Source: Streptomyces collinus Tu 365 (GTDB lineage Bacteria > Actinomycetota > Actinomycetes > Streptomycetales > Streptomycetaceae). From it: 64,000 nt of DNA. Under the pieces are notes generated by a model. That model ran no database searches, was not told the origin of the DNA, and saw only the letters and a list, made by a program, of their open reading frames with translations. The stretch is taken from NCBI RefSeq assembly GCF_000444875.1, contig NC_021985.1, positions 7,150,170 to 7,214,169 of the forward strand. The letters are read 5' to 3'. The first letter of the stretch is position 1. Each line of letters opens with the position of its first letter. Positions 44,201 to 53,613 of this stretch are shown here, piece after piece. A program made the translations under genes and the position numbers.

Positions 44201-46681
44201 CTCGACGCAGCCGTACTGGCGTACGACACGCTGCTGGAGCGCACCGCGGAGCACCTCGTGCTGCCGCCGCTCGGGGACCTGCTGGCGGCCTCCGGTGAAC
44301 CCCGGGTCCCCGCCCGGATCTTCCGGTCCGCGCCCGGAGGACGAGGCGCCCCGTTCCGGGCGGAGCTGCTCGCGACCGCCGCCACCGACCGGATGGTGCG
44401 GGCGCGCGCCCGGCGGACCGGGGACGGGCCGTCGGCCGCCGACGCGCCCGGCGCCCTCGCCGCCGCGCTGCGGGCGCTGCCGCCGGACCATCCCGGGGCC
44501 CCGGCCGCGCGCCACGAACTCGCCTGGCGCGCACTGGAGTCGGCACGCGCCGGCGGGGACGCCGACGCGACGCGCAGCGCCGTCCGGTCGCTCGTCGACA
44601 TCGCCGCCGCGTGCCCGCCCGGACCGCACCGCCCCGGCCTGCTGCTGCGGTCCGCGGCCGCGCTCTGCGCGTCGCTGCCCACCGCCGGCCGCACCGCGCC
44701 GGACCCGGACACGTCGGCCCTGCTCGACCGGGCCGTCGCGTTGTTCGAGGAGGCGGCCGAGTACGGCACGCACGACTACCACGGCTCCCGCAGCCGGTGC
44801 CTGTACGGCCTCGGCACCCTGCTGCTGGTCCGCAGGCTGCGCGGCGGGGGCGCCGACGACCTGCGGCGCTCGGTGGCGGTGCTCGGGGAGGCCCTGGCGC
44901 TGCTGAACGCGGCGCCGGGCGACCCGTTCGCCGTCGCCCTGCTGCGGGTCCTCGCCGAGGCGCACCGTGCCCACGGCCCCGGCGAGCCCGAGCACCGGCG
45001 CCGGGCGCTGGCCACCGCCCGGTCCCTGCTGACCGCGCACGGCCGTGCCGTCCTGCTCCAGTCGGGCGCGGCGCACGGCCTGGAGGCGGCTCGCGCGGTG
45101 GCCGCCGACATGCTGCGGGTGGTGCGCTGGAGCCTCGCCGACGGGCTGCCGGAGTCCGCGTTCGAGGCGCTGGAACTCGGCCGTGGACTGGTCCTGAACG
45201 CGGCCACCGTCGGCGCCACCGTGCCCGAGCTGTTGCGCGCCGGCGGCCATCAGGACCTGGCCCGGAGCTGGGAGGAGGCCGCCGCGGGCGGCGACCCGCG
45301 CAGCGTGCCGGACGGTCTGCGCGGCCGCGTGCTGCAGGCGTTCGCGGGCAGTGACGCGGAGCGGCGGCTCCTCTCCGCCCCGCGCCCCGGCCGGGTCGGG
45401 CAGGCGCTGCGTCGCCTGGGCGACGACGCGCTGGTCTACCTCGTGCCCGGTGAGGCCCCGGACCCCGACGGGGGCCCGGGGGAGGGCCCGGGCCCTGGGC
45501 ACCTGCTGATCGTCACCGCCACGGGTGTGGTGCACGCGCTGCCGCTGCCGGGTCTCACGGATGCGGCGACGGGTCCGCTGGGGGCCTACGCCCGGGCGCT
45601 GGACGCCTTCCAGGCCGCCGGGCGAGCGGAGGGACGGCCGGCCCCGGAGCATCCCCAGGTGCTGCACACGATGTACGAGCGCAAGCTGCTGCGGCTGGAA
45701 CGTGAGTGGCAGCAGGCCCTGGAGACGCTGTGCTCCTGGGCGGGGGAGGTGGTGATGGGGCCCCTGCTGGCCGCCGGTGAACGCTGGTGGCCGGGCAGGC
45801 CGGCACGGCTCGTCCTCGCCCCGCTCGGTGCGCTGGGCATCGTCCCCTGGCACGCCGCCCGCTGCCCGGCGCCGTCCCCTGCGACGCCGTCCGGCACCGC
45901 GGTGTACGCCTGCCAGCGCGCCGCCGTCTCCAGTTGCGCCACGGCCCGCCAGCTCATCGAGGTGGCCGCCCGGCCGAGGGCCGTGCCGGCCGCCGGGAAG
46001 GTGGCCGTGGTGGCCGACCCGGGTGGTACGCCGGCGATGCACCGGGAGGCCGCCCTGGTCGGCTCGCTGTACCCGGGCTCCGTGGTGATCGGCGGCCTGG
46101 GGGACCGGGCCCCGGCCGGTGGGCCCGAGCCGCTGCCCGCCGAACCGGCGTCGCTCGCGCCCTTCCTGCCCGGCCGCGGCCCCGTGCCGACGGCGGTGCT
46201 GCACGTCAACTGTCACGCCGACACCGGTCGCACCCCCGCCGACTCGGTGCTGGAACTCGACGCGGCGCACCGCGTCTCGGTGACCGACCTGCTCGCGGGC
46301 GCCGCCGGCCGGGACCCCTCGGTGCCGGGCGGCACGGTCGTGCTGGCCAACTGCACCAGCGACCTGGCCCTGAGCGACCACGACGAGGCGCTGACGCTGG
46401 CCACGGCGTTCCTCGGCGCGGGCGCGACCGCCGTCGTCGGCTCCCGCTGGGACGTGGCCGACGATCCACGCACCACGCTGCTGATGCTGGTGTTCCACCA
46501 CCGCCTGAGCCGCGGTGAGCCGGCCGGGGAGGCACTGCGCGCCGCCCAGCGGTGGATGCTGGACCCGGAGCGTGTGCTGCCGCCCGAGCTGGCCCGGCAC
46601 GAGCCGCTCCTGCGGGCCGCGGCCGGCCGCCCGCTGGACGAGCTGGAGGTGTGGGCCGCGTTCGCCCACCACGGCCGGTGA
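41215..46681 (+). CDS. Very large CHAT-domain protease with helical-repeat N-terminus, frameshifted
   Basis: The product would have about 1820 residues. The C-terminal 350 or so form a CHAT (caspase HetF associated with TPRs) protease with the histidine at nt 46214 (LHVNCHADTG) and the cysteine at nt 46352 (VVLANCTSDLALSD); the rest is helical, TPR-like repeat sequence with a Pro-rich linker at about nt 43440-43720. The first 196 codons read in one frame and the remainder in another: at the C5 tract 41798-41802 one base too many breaks the frame, and removing a C gives the smooth continuation DHHTPERLADRAAALGLLH. It may be a sequencing error, a phase-variable switch or a dead gene. CHAT proteases act in cell-suicide systems. 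Confidence 0.8.
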
Positions 46682-46722
46682 CGCGGCGGCCCGTCAGGGA
46701 CGCGCCTGCGGGCCCGGCGGGC

Positions 46723-47337
46723 TCAGCTCTCCGGATCGTCGACGCCGAGGTCGCGCCGCATGGCCCGGCGCAGCGCGGAGAGCTGCGTCCAGACCGCCTG
46801 CACCCGCCGTTCGCACCGCCGCAGCCGTTCCCGGTCCAGGGTGCCGGGGGCGGCGGCCAGCAGGTGCCGCAGCTCGCCGTAGCCCTCGTTGAGCCGGCGG
46901 CTCGTGCCGGACGCGGCGTCCAGCACCGGACCCGGGACGAGCATCTGGGCCTCGGCGTAGCTGGCCCGGAAGGCCGTACGGCACGTCTCCAGCTCCTCCG
47001 CACTCTCGTCCGCGGGCGTTCCGTCCCTCAGTGCGTGCACGACGTTCACCTGGGCGGTCTGGTACTGCCGTGCGGCGGTGTTGAAGGAGATGTAGCAGAC
47101 GCGGAGCCGGTCCTGGGTCTCGGTCAGGCGGGCCGCGGCCCGCTGCTCCCGCGCCTCGGCCCGGTCGGCGTCGCGCATCCGCCGGTCGTGGGCGCGGTCC
47201 TCCAGACGCTGCCTCACCGCCGCCTCGAGTTCGAGGCGTTTGGCGCGGTCGGCCCGCACCTGGGTCAGCAGCGCCGCGCCCAGGGTGCCCAGCACCCCCA
47301 CCGCGGCCACCGTCAACGACCCCCACGTCTCACTCAC
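46723..47337 (-). CDS. Small membrane-anchored coiled-coil protein
   Basis: A 204-aa protein that I do not recognise. It has an N-terminal membrane helix (about residues 8-25, LTVAAVGVLGTLGAALL), then a long basic-acidic coiled coil (30-75, many Arg, Glu, Ala) and two further helical segments to the C-terminus. The topology suggests an inner-membrane anchor with a cytosolic helical body. It is convergent with the CHAT gene, 41 bp apart, so it might belong to the same island as a membrane partner, but no shared promoter supports this. Similar unnamed proteins occur in Streptomyces. Confidence 0.7.
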   Translation of the reverse strand: MSETWGSLTVAAVGVLGTLGAALLTQVRADRAKRLELEAAVRQRLEDRAHDRRMRDADRAEAREQRAAARLTETQDRLRVCYISFNTAARQYQTAQVNVVHALRDGTPADESAEELETCRTAFRASYAEAQMLVPGPVLDAASGTSRRLNEGYGELRHLLAAAPGTLDRERLRRCERRVQAVWTQLSALRRAMRRDLGVDDPES

Positions 47338-47358
47338 GCCCGCCCCCCGTCGCGCCGG

Positions 47359-48771
47359 TCAGCCCCCGCCGCGGCGCCGGCCCGCCAGCACCGCGTAGAC
47401 GATGATGCCCGCGAACAGGAACAGCACTCCCTGGTACACCGCCGTGTAGCCCGCGCCCGCGACGAGCCATATCGAGAAGGCGGCCGCGACCGCCGTGACC
47501 ACGGCGTCCCGGGCGAGCCGCGCCCGGTCGACGGCCTCGCGCCGGCCCGCGGCGAGGTGGAACACCTGTGCGGCGGTGGCCAGCAGGTACGGCACGGTCG
47601 CGGTGAACGTGGTGACGAGGACGAGCACCTCGAAGACCTTCGCCGAGCCGGACACGTAGTTGTAGACGGTGAGCAGCGAGGCGAGGACGACGGTGACGCC
47701 GACGCCGACGGTCGGCACGCCGCGCCGCCTGCGGGCGAAGGCGGCCGGGAACAGACCGTCCCGCGCGGCGGCGTAGGGGGTCTGGGCGCTCAGCAGCGTC
47801 CAGCCGTTGAGGCAGCCGGTCATCGACACCAGCGCGGCGAGCGCGACGGCCCAGCCGCCCCAGGTGCCGCCGAACATGGCGTCGACGGCGTCCGAGAAGG
47901 GCGCGGCGGACCGCACCAGACGGTCGTGCGGGACGGTGCCGAAGACGGACAGCGTGCCCAGCAGGTACACCAGCGCCGCGCCCGCGGTGCCGATGACGGT
48001 GGCGCGGCCCACGTTGCGGCGGGCGTTCCTGACCTCGCCGGCGCTGACGGCGGCGGACTCCACGCCGAGGTAGGAGAAGAGCAGCAGGGCGGCGGAGGCG
48101 GACACCGCGCCGACGGGGCTGTGCCCGGTGGCGTTGAACGCGCCGAGCTTCGCCGGGTCGAAGAAGAACAGCCCGCCGACCGCGACCAGCAGCAGCGGCA
48201 CGAACTTCAGCACCGTGGAGACGAGCTGGACGGCTCCGACGTAGCGGGTGCCGGCGAAGTTGGCGAGGGCGGGCAGCCACTGCAGGGCCAGCGCGGCCAG
48301 GCACGCGGTCCAGCGGTGGCCGTTCACCGGGATCAGCACGTCGAGGTAGCCGACGGCGGCGACGGCGAGCGCGGCGTTCGACACCCAGGTGGTGATCCAG
48401 TACGACCAGGCGGCGAGGAAGCCGGCGAAGTCGCCGAAGGCCTCGCGGGCGTAGACGTAGGGGCCGCCGGTGCGCGGGTCGCGTTCGGCGAGCCGGCCGA
48501 AGACCAGGGCGAGCGCGATGGCGCCGACCGTCAGGACGCCGAAGGCGACCAGGCTGACCGTGCCGTACGGGGCGACGGACGCCGGGAGCAGGAAGATGCC
48601 GCCGCCGATGATGTTGCCCATGACCAGGGCGGTGGCGACGGGCAGCCCGAAGCGGCGGGCGTGCCTGCCGGTGTCGTCGTGGCGGTCGCGGGCGGTGGCG
48701 CCGGGGGTGGGGGCCTCGGGGGTGGGCGGGGCGGACGGAGCCGGCTGCGGGGCGGTCCCGGTGACGGGCAT
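47359..48771 (-). CDS. APC-family amino acid permease (basic amino acid/polyamine antiporter type)
   Basis: A 470-aa transporter with about twelve hydrophobic segments. The first TM region has LVMGNIIGGGIFLLPASVAPY, the typical GxGIF-like helix-1 break of the APC fold; FSYLGVESAAVSAGEVRN is the conserved helix-6 region of the basic amino acid/polyamine antiporters. The first 35 residues are Pro/Ala-rich and cytosolic. It stands alone, 21 bp downstream of the coiled-coil gene's start on the same strand. Substrate could be arginine, ornithine, agmatine or a polyamine; not decided from the sequence. Confidence 0.88.
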   Translation of the reverse strand: MPVTGTAPQPAPSAPPTPEAPTPGATARDRHDDTGRHARRFGLPVATALVMGNIIGGGIFLLPASVAPYGTVSLVAFGVLTVGAIALALVFGRLAERDPRTGGPYVYAREAFGDFAGFLAAWSYWITTWVSNAALAVAAVGYLDVLIPVNGHRWTACLAALALQWLPALANFAGTRYVGAVQLVSTVLKFVPLLLVAVGGLFFFDPAKLGAFNATGHSPVGAVSASAALLLFSYLGVESAAVSAGEVRNARRNVGRATVIGTAGAALVYLLGTLSVFGTVPHDRLVRSAAPFSDAVDAMFGGTWGGWAVALAALVSMTGCLNGWTLLSAQTPYAAARDGLFPAAFARRRRGVPTVGVGVTVVLASLLTVYNYVSGSAKVFEVLVLVTTFTATVPYLLATAAQVFHLAAGRREAVDRARLARDAVVTAVAAAFSIWLVAGAGYTAVYQGVLFLFAGIIVYAVLAGRRRGGG

Positions 48772-48912
48772 GGCGGGGTGGGCCTCTCATCGAACTGCTG
48801 TTCCCGGGATCGCCGGGGTGCCCCCATGGTCGGATATGCCCCGAGCCGTCGCCAAATCACCGTTTGTTCTGTTGTGAGACGTGTCCGGGCGTGAAGAAAA
48901 CGCCCCGACGGA

Positions 48913-48950
48913 GCCCCGCGGCGGAAAAAGTTGCGGTGCCGCCGCGAGGC
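48913..48950 (-). terminator. Probable terminator of the CUT1 sugar ABC operon
   Basis: Twelve-nt arms (48913-48924 and 48939-48950) pair with one mismatch; on the minus strand the loop contains CTTTTT. It begins about 40 bp after the stop of the last permease gene. The rest of the 219-bp gap up to the APC gene shows no gene. Confidence 0.5.
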
Positions 48951-48990
48951 CCCGACGGTCGTCCGGTGATGCGCCGGCGCGCCCTCCGCC

Positions 48991-49878
48991 TCAGCCCTTG
49001 GCGGAGCCGAGGGTGAGGCCGCTGACGAACTGGCGCTGGAGCACGAAGTACACCGCCAGCGTCGGGATCGCGGTGAGCAGGGCGCCCGCGGCGACCAGGT
49101 TGGGGTCGGTGAAGTACTGGCCGGACAGGTTGTTCAGGGCCGACGTGATCGGCATGTTCTCGCCGGTCGAGATCAGCACCAGGGCCCAGAAGAAGTCGTT
49201 GTAGATCCAGATCGACAGCAGGGTGGCCAGGGCCGCCATCGCCGGCTTGCACAGCGGCAGTGTGATCTGCCAGTACAGCCGCCACACCGAGGCGCCGTCG
49301 ACCAGCGCCGCCTCGGTCAGCTCGTGCGGCAGCGAGCGCATGTAGTTGCTCAGCACGAACGCGCAGAACCCGGACTGGAAGGCCACGTGGATCAGCACGA
49401 GCCCGAGGGCGGAGTCGTACAGCTTGCCGCTCGCCGTGACGCCGGGCAGGTCCGTCAGCAGGTAAAGGCGGTACAGCGGGGTGATGATGACCTGCTGCGG
49501 CAGCAGGTTGCCCGCCGTGAAGACCAGCAGCAGCGCCAGGTTCAGCCGGAAGTCGAAGCGGGCGACGTAGAAGGCGACGCACGAGGACAGGAACAGCGTC
49601 ACCAGCACGGCCGGTACGGCGATGACCAGCGTGTTGCCGAAGTAGTGGAGCATGTCCGACTGCTGGAAGGCGCGGGTGAAGTTGTCCAGGTTCAGCGTGT
49701 CCGGCCAGGACACGTACCCCTTGGCGCTGGTCTCGGCGTACGGCCGCAGCGCCGAGAAGACGGCCCACAGCAGCGGGGCGAGCCAGGCCAGGGCCGTCCC
49801 GGTGAGGAAGACGTGCAGCAGGACCCGGGCGGGGCGGACCGGGGCGCGCCGCTTCAGCGGGGCGGTGGTGCCGCTCAT
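48991..49878 (-). CDS. Sugar ABC transporter permease (MalG-type)
   Basis: A 295-aa inner-membrane protein with six predicted helices. The cytoplasmic EAA loop, which docks to the ATPase, reads LTEAALVDGASVWRLYWQIT. Together with the MalF-type permease and the lipoprotein upstream it makes a CUT1 sugar importer. Start at 49878 overlaps the stop of the MalF gene by four bases. There is no ATP-binding gene in the operon, so it probably uses the shared multi-sugar ATPase MsiK, as most Streptomyces CUT1 systems do. Sugar unknown. Confidence 0.92.
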   Translation of the reverse strand: MSGTTAPLKRRAPVRPARVLLHVFLTGTALAWLAPLLWAVFSALRPYAETSAKGYVSWPDTLNLDNFTRAFQQSDMLHYFGNTLVIAVPAVLVTLFLSSCVAFYVARFDFRLNLALLLVFTAGNLLPQQVIITPLYRLYLLTDLPGVTASGKLYDSALGLVLIHVAFQSGFCAFVLSNYMRSLPHELTEAALVDGASVWRLYWQITLPLCKPAMAALATLLSIWIYNDFFWALVLISTGENMPITSALNNLSGQYFTDPNLVAAGALLTAIPTLAVYFVLQRQFVSGLTLGSAKG

Positions 49879-50855
49879 GCGCGCCGCTCCTTCCGGAAGG
49901 TGGCGATCAGGTACGGGATGATCACCGCGAGGGAGATGACCAGGAGGACCACGGCGATGGCCGACCCGTAGCCGATCCGGCTGGACTCGCCGATGATGTT
50001 GTTGGTCACCAGGATCGACAGCAACTCGGTGCCCTGCGCGCCCTTGTTGAAGACGAAGACCAGGTCGAACGCGCGCAGCGCCTCGATGATGGTGACCACG
50101 AGGACGACCGTGTTGGTCGGGCGCAGGGTCGGGAAGATGACGCTTTTGAACGTCTGCCACTCGTTGGCGCCGTCCAGCGCCGAGGCCTCCCGCAGCGAGG
50201 GGTCGACGCTCTTGAGGCCGGCCAGGTACAGGATCATCATGTAGCCGGTGTGCCGCCAGGACGCGGCGATCAGGACCGCCCACAGGTTGAGCCCGGGGTC
50301 GCCGATCCAGTCGATGTAGTGGCCGGGCCTGTTGGCGCCGATGATGCTGTTGATCAGGCCGGTGTCCGGGTTGTAGACGAGCTGCCAGACGAAGCCGATG
50401 CAGGCCATCGAGATGACGACCGGCAGGAAGAACGCGGTCTGGTAGACCCGGCTGAAGCGGATCCGCTTGTCGAGCTGTACGGCGAGGAGGAGGCCGAACG
50501 GCGTCGGCACCAGGATCAGGACGACGAACCAGATGACGTTGTGCTGGACGGCGGGCCAGAACTGCGGGTTGTCGGCGAAGAGCTGCCGGAAGTTGTCCAG
50601 GCCCACCCACTTGATCGAGTCGAAGCCGATGCCGTCCCAGGTGGTGAAGGCGAGGAAGACCGAGGCGATGGCGGTGACCCAGACGAGGGCCACGTGCAGG
50701 ACCGTGGGCACGCCCGCCATCAGGGCGAGCGTGAGGCGGTCGCGGCGGGTCAGCAGGCGCCGGTGGCCCTGGCCGGCCCGCGGGGATGCGGAAGCGGCGC
50801 CCGGAGGCGGCACGGCGGCCGCCTCCGTCCGCGTCGTCGGCGTGTCGGTGGTCAT
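49875..50855 (-). CDS. Sugar ABC transporter permease (MalF-type)
   Basis: A 326-aa inner-membrane protein with six core helices after a disordered 40-residue N-terminus. The EAA loop is LREASALDGANEWQTFKSVI. It pairs with the MalG-type permease whose start overlaps its stop. The ATG at 50855 is 8 bp after the stop of the solute-binding protein gene, so the operon order is binding protein, MalF, MalG. The family is CUT1; the sugar is not predictable by eye. Confidence 0.92.
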   Translation of the reverse strand: MTTDTPTTRTEAAAVPPPGAASASPRAGQGHRRLLTRRDRLTLALMAGVPTVLHVALVWVTAIASVFLAFTTWDGIGFDSIKWVGLDNFRQLFADNPQFWPAVQHNVIWFVVLILVPTPFGLLLAVQLDKRIRFSRVYQTAFFLPVVISMACIGFVWQLVYNPDTGLINSIIGANRPGHYIDWIGDPGLNLWAVLIAASWRHTGYMMILYLAGLKSVDPSLREASALDGANEWQTFKSVIFPTLRPTNTVVLVVTIIEALRAFDLVFVFNKGAQGTELLSILVTNNIIGESSRIGYGSAIAVVLLVISLAVIIPYLIATFRKERRA

Positions 50856-50863
50856 GGGGCCGC

Positions 50864-52177
50864 TCACGAGGACGCGAAGATCTGCTTCTTCTGGCGTTCG
50901 ATGGACGACAGCAGGCTGTCCACGCCCTTGGGGTTCTGCAGGAACTTCTGGAGTCCGGGCTGCATCACCGTGGAGGTGAAGTCGGGCCGGGAGTCGCGGT
51001 CCATGAACTGGGTGAGGCTCTTGGCGCCGCTGATCATGTCGAACGCCTTCTTCTGGAGCGGCGAGTAGGCGGAGGTGTCGGCCTTGCCGGAGGCGGCCAC
51101 CACGCTCGGGTCGGTCTTGAGGTAGAGCTCCTCGGCCGCCGGACCGCCCAGGTACTCCAGGAGCTTGACGACGCCGGCGTGGTTCTTCGGGGCCTTGCTG
51201 ACCATGAAGCCGTCGGTCGGGGCCTCGACGGTGTCCTGGCCGTAGGCGGGGTTCATCTCGGGGAAGGGGAAGAAGTCCAGGTCGTCCAGGTCGGCCTTGT
51301 CGGTGAACTGCTGGGCGACGAAGGAGCCCAGGAGGTACATGCCGGCCTTCTTCGCGACCAGCGTCTGCGCGGCGTCCTGCCAGGTGCGGCCCATGAAGCC
51401 GTCCTGGTGGTAGGGGAGCAGCTCGGACCAGTGGTCGAAGACGGCCTTCACCTTGGCGTCGGTCCAGGCCGCCTTGCCCGCCATCAGCTCGACGTGGAAG
51501 TCGTAGCCGTTCAGGCGGAAGTTGATCTGGTCGAAGGTGCCCATCGCGGGCCAGGCGTCCTTGTCGCCGAAGGCGATCGGCACCAGGCCGTCCTTCTTCA
51601 TCCGCTTGCACAGCGCGACCAGTTCGTCCCAGGTGGCCGGGACCTGGTAACCGTGCTGCCGGAAGACGCTTCTGCGGTAGAAGACCGCCCAGGGGTAGGT
51701 CGTCAGCGGGACGAAGTAGTACTTGCCGTCCTCGCCCTTGCTGAGCTTCTTCATGGCCTCGGGGAAGTTGCCGCCGATCCTGGCCCACACGTCGTCGATG
51801 GGCGTGGCCAGCTTCTTCGCCGCGAAGAACTGCATGCGGTAGCCGGCGAACCAGTTGAACACGTCGTCCGGCGTGCCCTGCAGATACGAGTTGATCTGCT
51901 CCTGGAAGGTGTTGTGGTCCTTGGTGTTCACGTCGACGGTGAGGCCGGACTGCTTCTTGAAGTCCGCGTAGACGCTCGCGAAGGCCTTCTTCGGCACCGC
52001 GTCCGAGGCGTTGGAGCCGACGGTGACGGTCTTCGGGTCGGCGGACGAGCCGCTGCCGCCGCAGGCGGACAGCAGGGGTGTTCCGGCACCGGCGAGAAGG
52101 GCGGCACCGCCCGCTCCGCGCAGCAGCGAACGACGGCTGGGGCCCGGGGCGGGACGTGCGGCAGGGGAGGGGCGCAT
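50864..52177 (-). CDS. Extracellular sugar-binding lipoprotein of the CUT1 transporter
   Basis: A 437-aa solute-binding protein of family 1. The N-terminus has a twin-arginine signal (SRRSLLRG, residues 14-21) and a lipobox LLSAC with lipidation at C39, so it is exported folded by Tat and anchored outside the membrane. Later blocks such as YYFVPLTTYPWAVFYRRSVF and the run around TWDELVALCKRMKKDG are typical for oligosaccharide binding proteins. CAGGAG precedes the ATG at 52177; an upstream in-frame ATG at 52207 is rejected. It is the first gene of the operon and should determine sugar specificity. Confidence 0.92.
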   Translation of the reverse strand: MRPSPAARPAPGPSRRSLLRGAGGAALLAGAGTPLLSACGGSGSSADPKTVTVGSNASDAVPKKAFASVYADFKKQSGLTVDVNTKDHNTFQEQINSYLQGTPDDVFNWFAGYRMQFFAAKKLATPIDDVWARIGGNFPEAMKKLSKGEDGKYYFVPLTTYPWAVFYRRSVFRQHGYQVPATWDELVALCKRMKKDGLVPIAFGDKDAWPAMGTFDQINFRLNGYDFHVELMAGKAAWTDAKVKAVFDHWSELLPYHQDGFMGRTWQDAAQTLVAKKAGMYLLGSFVAQQFTDKADLDDLDFFPFPEMNPAYGQDTVEAPTDGFMVSKAPKNHAGVVKLLEYLGGPAAEELYLKTDPSVVAASGKADTSAYSPLQKKAFDMISGAKSLTQFMDRDSRPDFTSTVMQPGLQKFLQNPKGVDSLLSSIERQKKQIFASS

Positions 52178-52277
52178 GGCGGCTCCTGGGAAACAGGGTT
52201 CGGCCAAGGGGATGAGTCGATCACCGAAGGTCGTCGAAACCGATCAGAAATCAACTCGACCGAACAACGTGGGCGTA

Positions 52278-52307
52278 ATAACAGCCCCACGTCCGCTCAC
52301 GAGTCAA
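52278..52307 (-). promoter_or_regulatory. Promoter of the CUT1 sugar operon
   Basis: On the minus strand TTGACT (52302-52307) and TGTTAT (52278-52283) are 18 bases apart. The predicted transcript would have a leader of about 95 nt before the binding-protein ATG at 52177. Confidence 0.5.
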
Positions 52308-52499
52308 TAGCTCCGGTCGCGCTGGGGTGTCTCTTGCCCGAAACGTAATCGTCATCGCCGTCCGTTCATCGCCGCAGGCCGACCGGGGTGTTCCGGTTGT
52401 GGAGCCAGGTGCGGTGTACTGAGGCGGACGGATCAACACGGGCCGACGCAAAGGGAGTTGTCTTGTGCCGGCATCCTGGCCTGCTGGCGAGAATATGTC

Positions 52500-52539
52500 T
52501 TGACAAAGCATTGACAGCGGGCCGCGCGAGGACTTGGAT
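52500..52539 (+). promoter_or_regulatory. Promoter of the CUT2 sugar operon
   Basis: Two TTGACA hexamers (52500-52505 and 52511-52516) lie in direct repeat; the second is 17 bases from TTGGAT (52534-52539). The duplicated -35 could also be part of a regulator site. Confidence 0.45.
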
Positions 52540-52593
52540 CGCGTGCCGACGCAACAACGTCCCTTCTCCGTCACACAGTGAGGTGCAGGAACG

Positions 52594-53613
52594 ATGGACC
52601 GCACTCGTCACCCCCGCTCCCGCGGAGCGGCCCCCCTCGTGGCCGTGGCCGCCGCGGCAGCCCTCGTCCTCGCCGGCTGCTCCAGCGGCTCCGGCGGCAA
52701 GAAGGCCGCCGAGGGAGGGTCGGGCGCCCCGGCGGGCAGGGCCGACACCCCCCGTATGACGGTCGCGCTGGTCACCCACCAGGCCCCGGGCGACACCTTC
52801 TGGGACATCGTCCGCAAGGGCGCCGAGGCCGCCGCCGCCAAGGACAACATCAAGCTGGTGTACTCCGCCGACCCGAACGCCGGCACCCAGGCCAACTACG
52901 TGCAGAACGCCGTCGACCAGAAGGTCGACGGCATCGCGGTCACCCTCGCCAAGCCGGGCGCCATGAAGGACGTCGTCGCCAGGGCCGCAGCGGCGAAGAT
53001 ACCCGTCGTCGGCCTCAACTCGGGCCTCGGCGACTGGAAGAGGCTCGGCCTGCTCGAGTTCTTCGGCCAGGACGAGACGGTGGCGGGCGAGGCGTTCGGC
53101 AGGAAGCTCGACGAGGTCGGCGCCAAGAAGGTCGTCTGCGTGGTGCACGAACAGGGCAACGTCGGCCTCAGCCAGCGGTGCGACGGCCTGAAGAAGACCT
53201 TCTCCGGCACGACCGAGACGCTGTACGTCAACGGCACCGACATGCCGTCCGTGAAGTCGACGATCACCGCCAAGCTCAAGCAGAACAGCGCCCTCGACCA
53301 CGTGGTCACCCTCGGCGCCCCCTTCGCGCTGGCCGCGGTGCAGTCCGTGGGCGACGCGGGCAGCAGGGCCAAGGTCGCCACGTTCGACCTGAACAACCAG
53401 CTGGCCGGTGCCGTCAAGAAGGGCACCGTCCAGTTCGCCGTGGACCAGCAGCCCTACCTCCAGGGCTACCTGGCGGTCGACTCCCTGTGGCTGTACAAGA
53501 ACAACGGCAACTACAGCGGCGGCGGTGAGCAGCCGGTCCTCACCGGCCCGGCCTTCGTCGACAGATCCAACGTCGACCGGGTCTCCCGGTTCGCCGCGCA
53601 GGGCACCCGGTGA
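52594..53613 (+). CDS. Sugar-binding lipoprotein of the CUT2 transporter (RbsB-like)
   Basis: A 339-aa periplasmic-binding-protein-like lipoprotein with a Sec signal and lipobox LAGC (C29). The fold opens with VALVTHQAPGDTFWDIV and continues through EGVAVTLAKPGA-type and NIGLSQRCDG-type strands as in ribose/galactose/inositol binders. The ATG at 52594 has AGGTGCAGG upstream. It is the first gene of a three-gene operon with a permease and an ATPase. The two Gfo/Idh/MocA dehydrogenases nearby suggest an inositol- or sugar-acid-like substrate, but this is a guess from position. Confidence 0.9.
   Translation: MDRTRHPRSRGAAPLVAVAAAAALVLAGCSSGSGGKKAAEGGSGAPAGRADTPRMTVALVTHQAPGDTFWDIVRKGAEAAAAKDNIKLVYSADPNAGTQANYVQNAVDQKVDGIAVTLAKPGAMKDVVARAAAAKIPVVGLNSGLGDWKRLGLLEFFGQDETVAGEAFGRKLDEVGAKKVVCVVHEQGNVGLSQRCDGLKKTFSGTTETLYVNGTDMPSVKSTITAKLKQNSALDHVVTLGAPFALAAVQSVGDAGSRAKVATFDLNNQLAGAVKKGTVQFAVDQQPYLQGYLAVDSLWLYKNNGNYSGGGEQPVLTGPAFVDRSNVDRVSRFAAQGTR

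Larger units (their letters stand above)
52178..52593. other. Divergent control region of two sugar ABC operons
   Basis: A 416-bp gap between oppositely read transporters. It is AT-richer than its surroundings, with a candidate promoter in each direction (52278-52307 minus, 52500-52539 plus). No gene or clear regulator-binding palindrome was found between them. Confidence 0.6.

Noticed and set aside
48881..49204. 107-codon plus-strand frame
   Set aside because: It overlaps the terminator and the 3' end of the MalG-type permease on the opposite strand and has no support.
52388..52759. Plus-strand frame through the control region into the CUT2 binding-protein gene
   Set aside because: It crosses the promoter and has no ribosome site; the lipoprotein frame starting at 52594 has a proper signal peptide.
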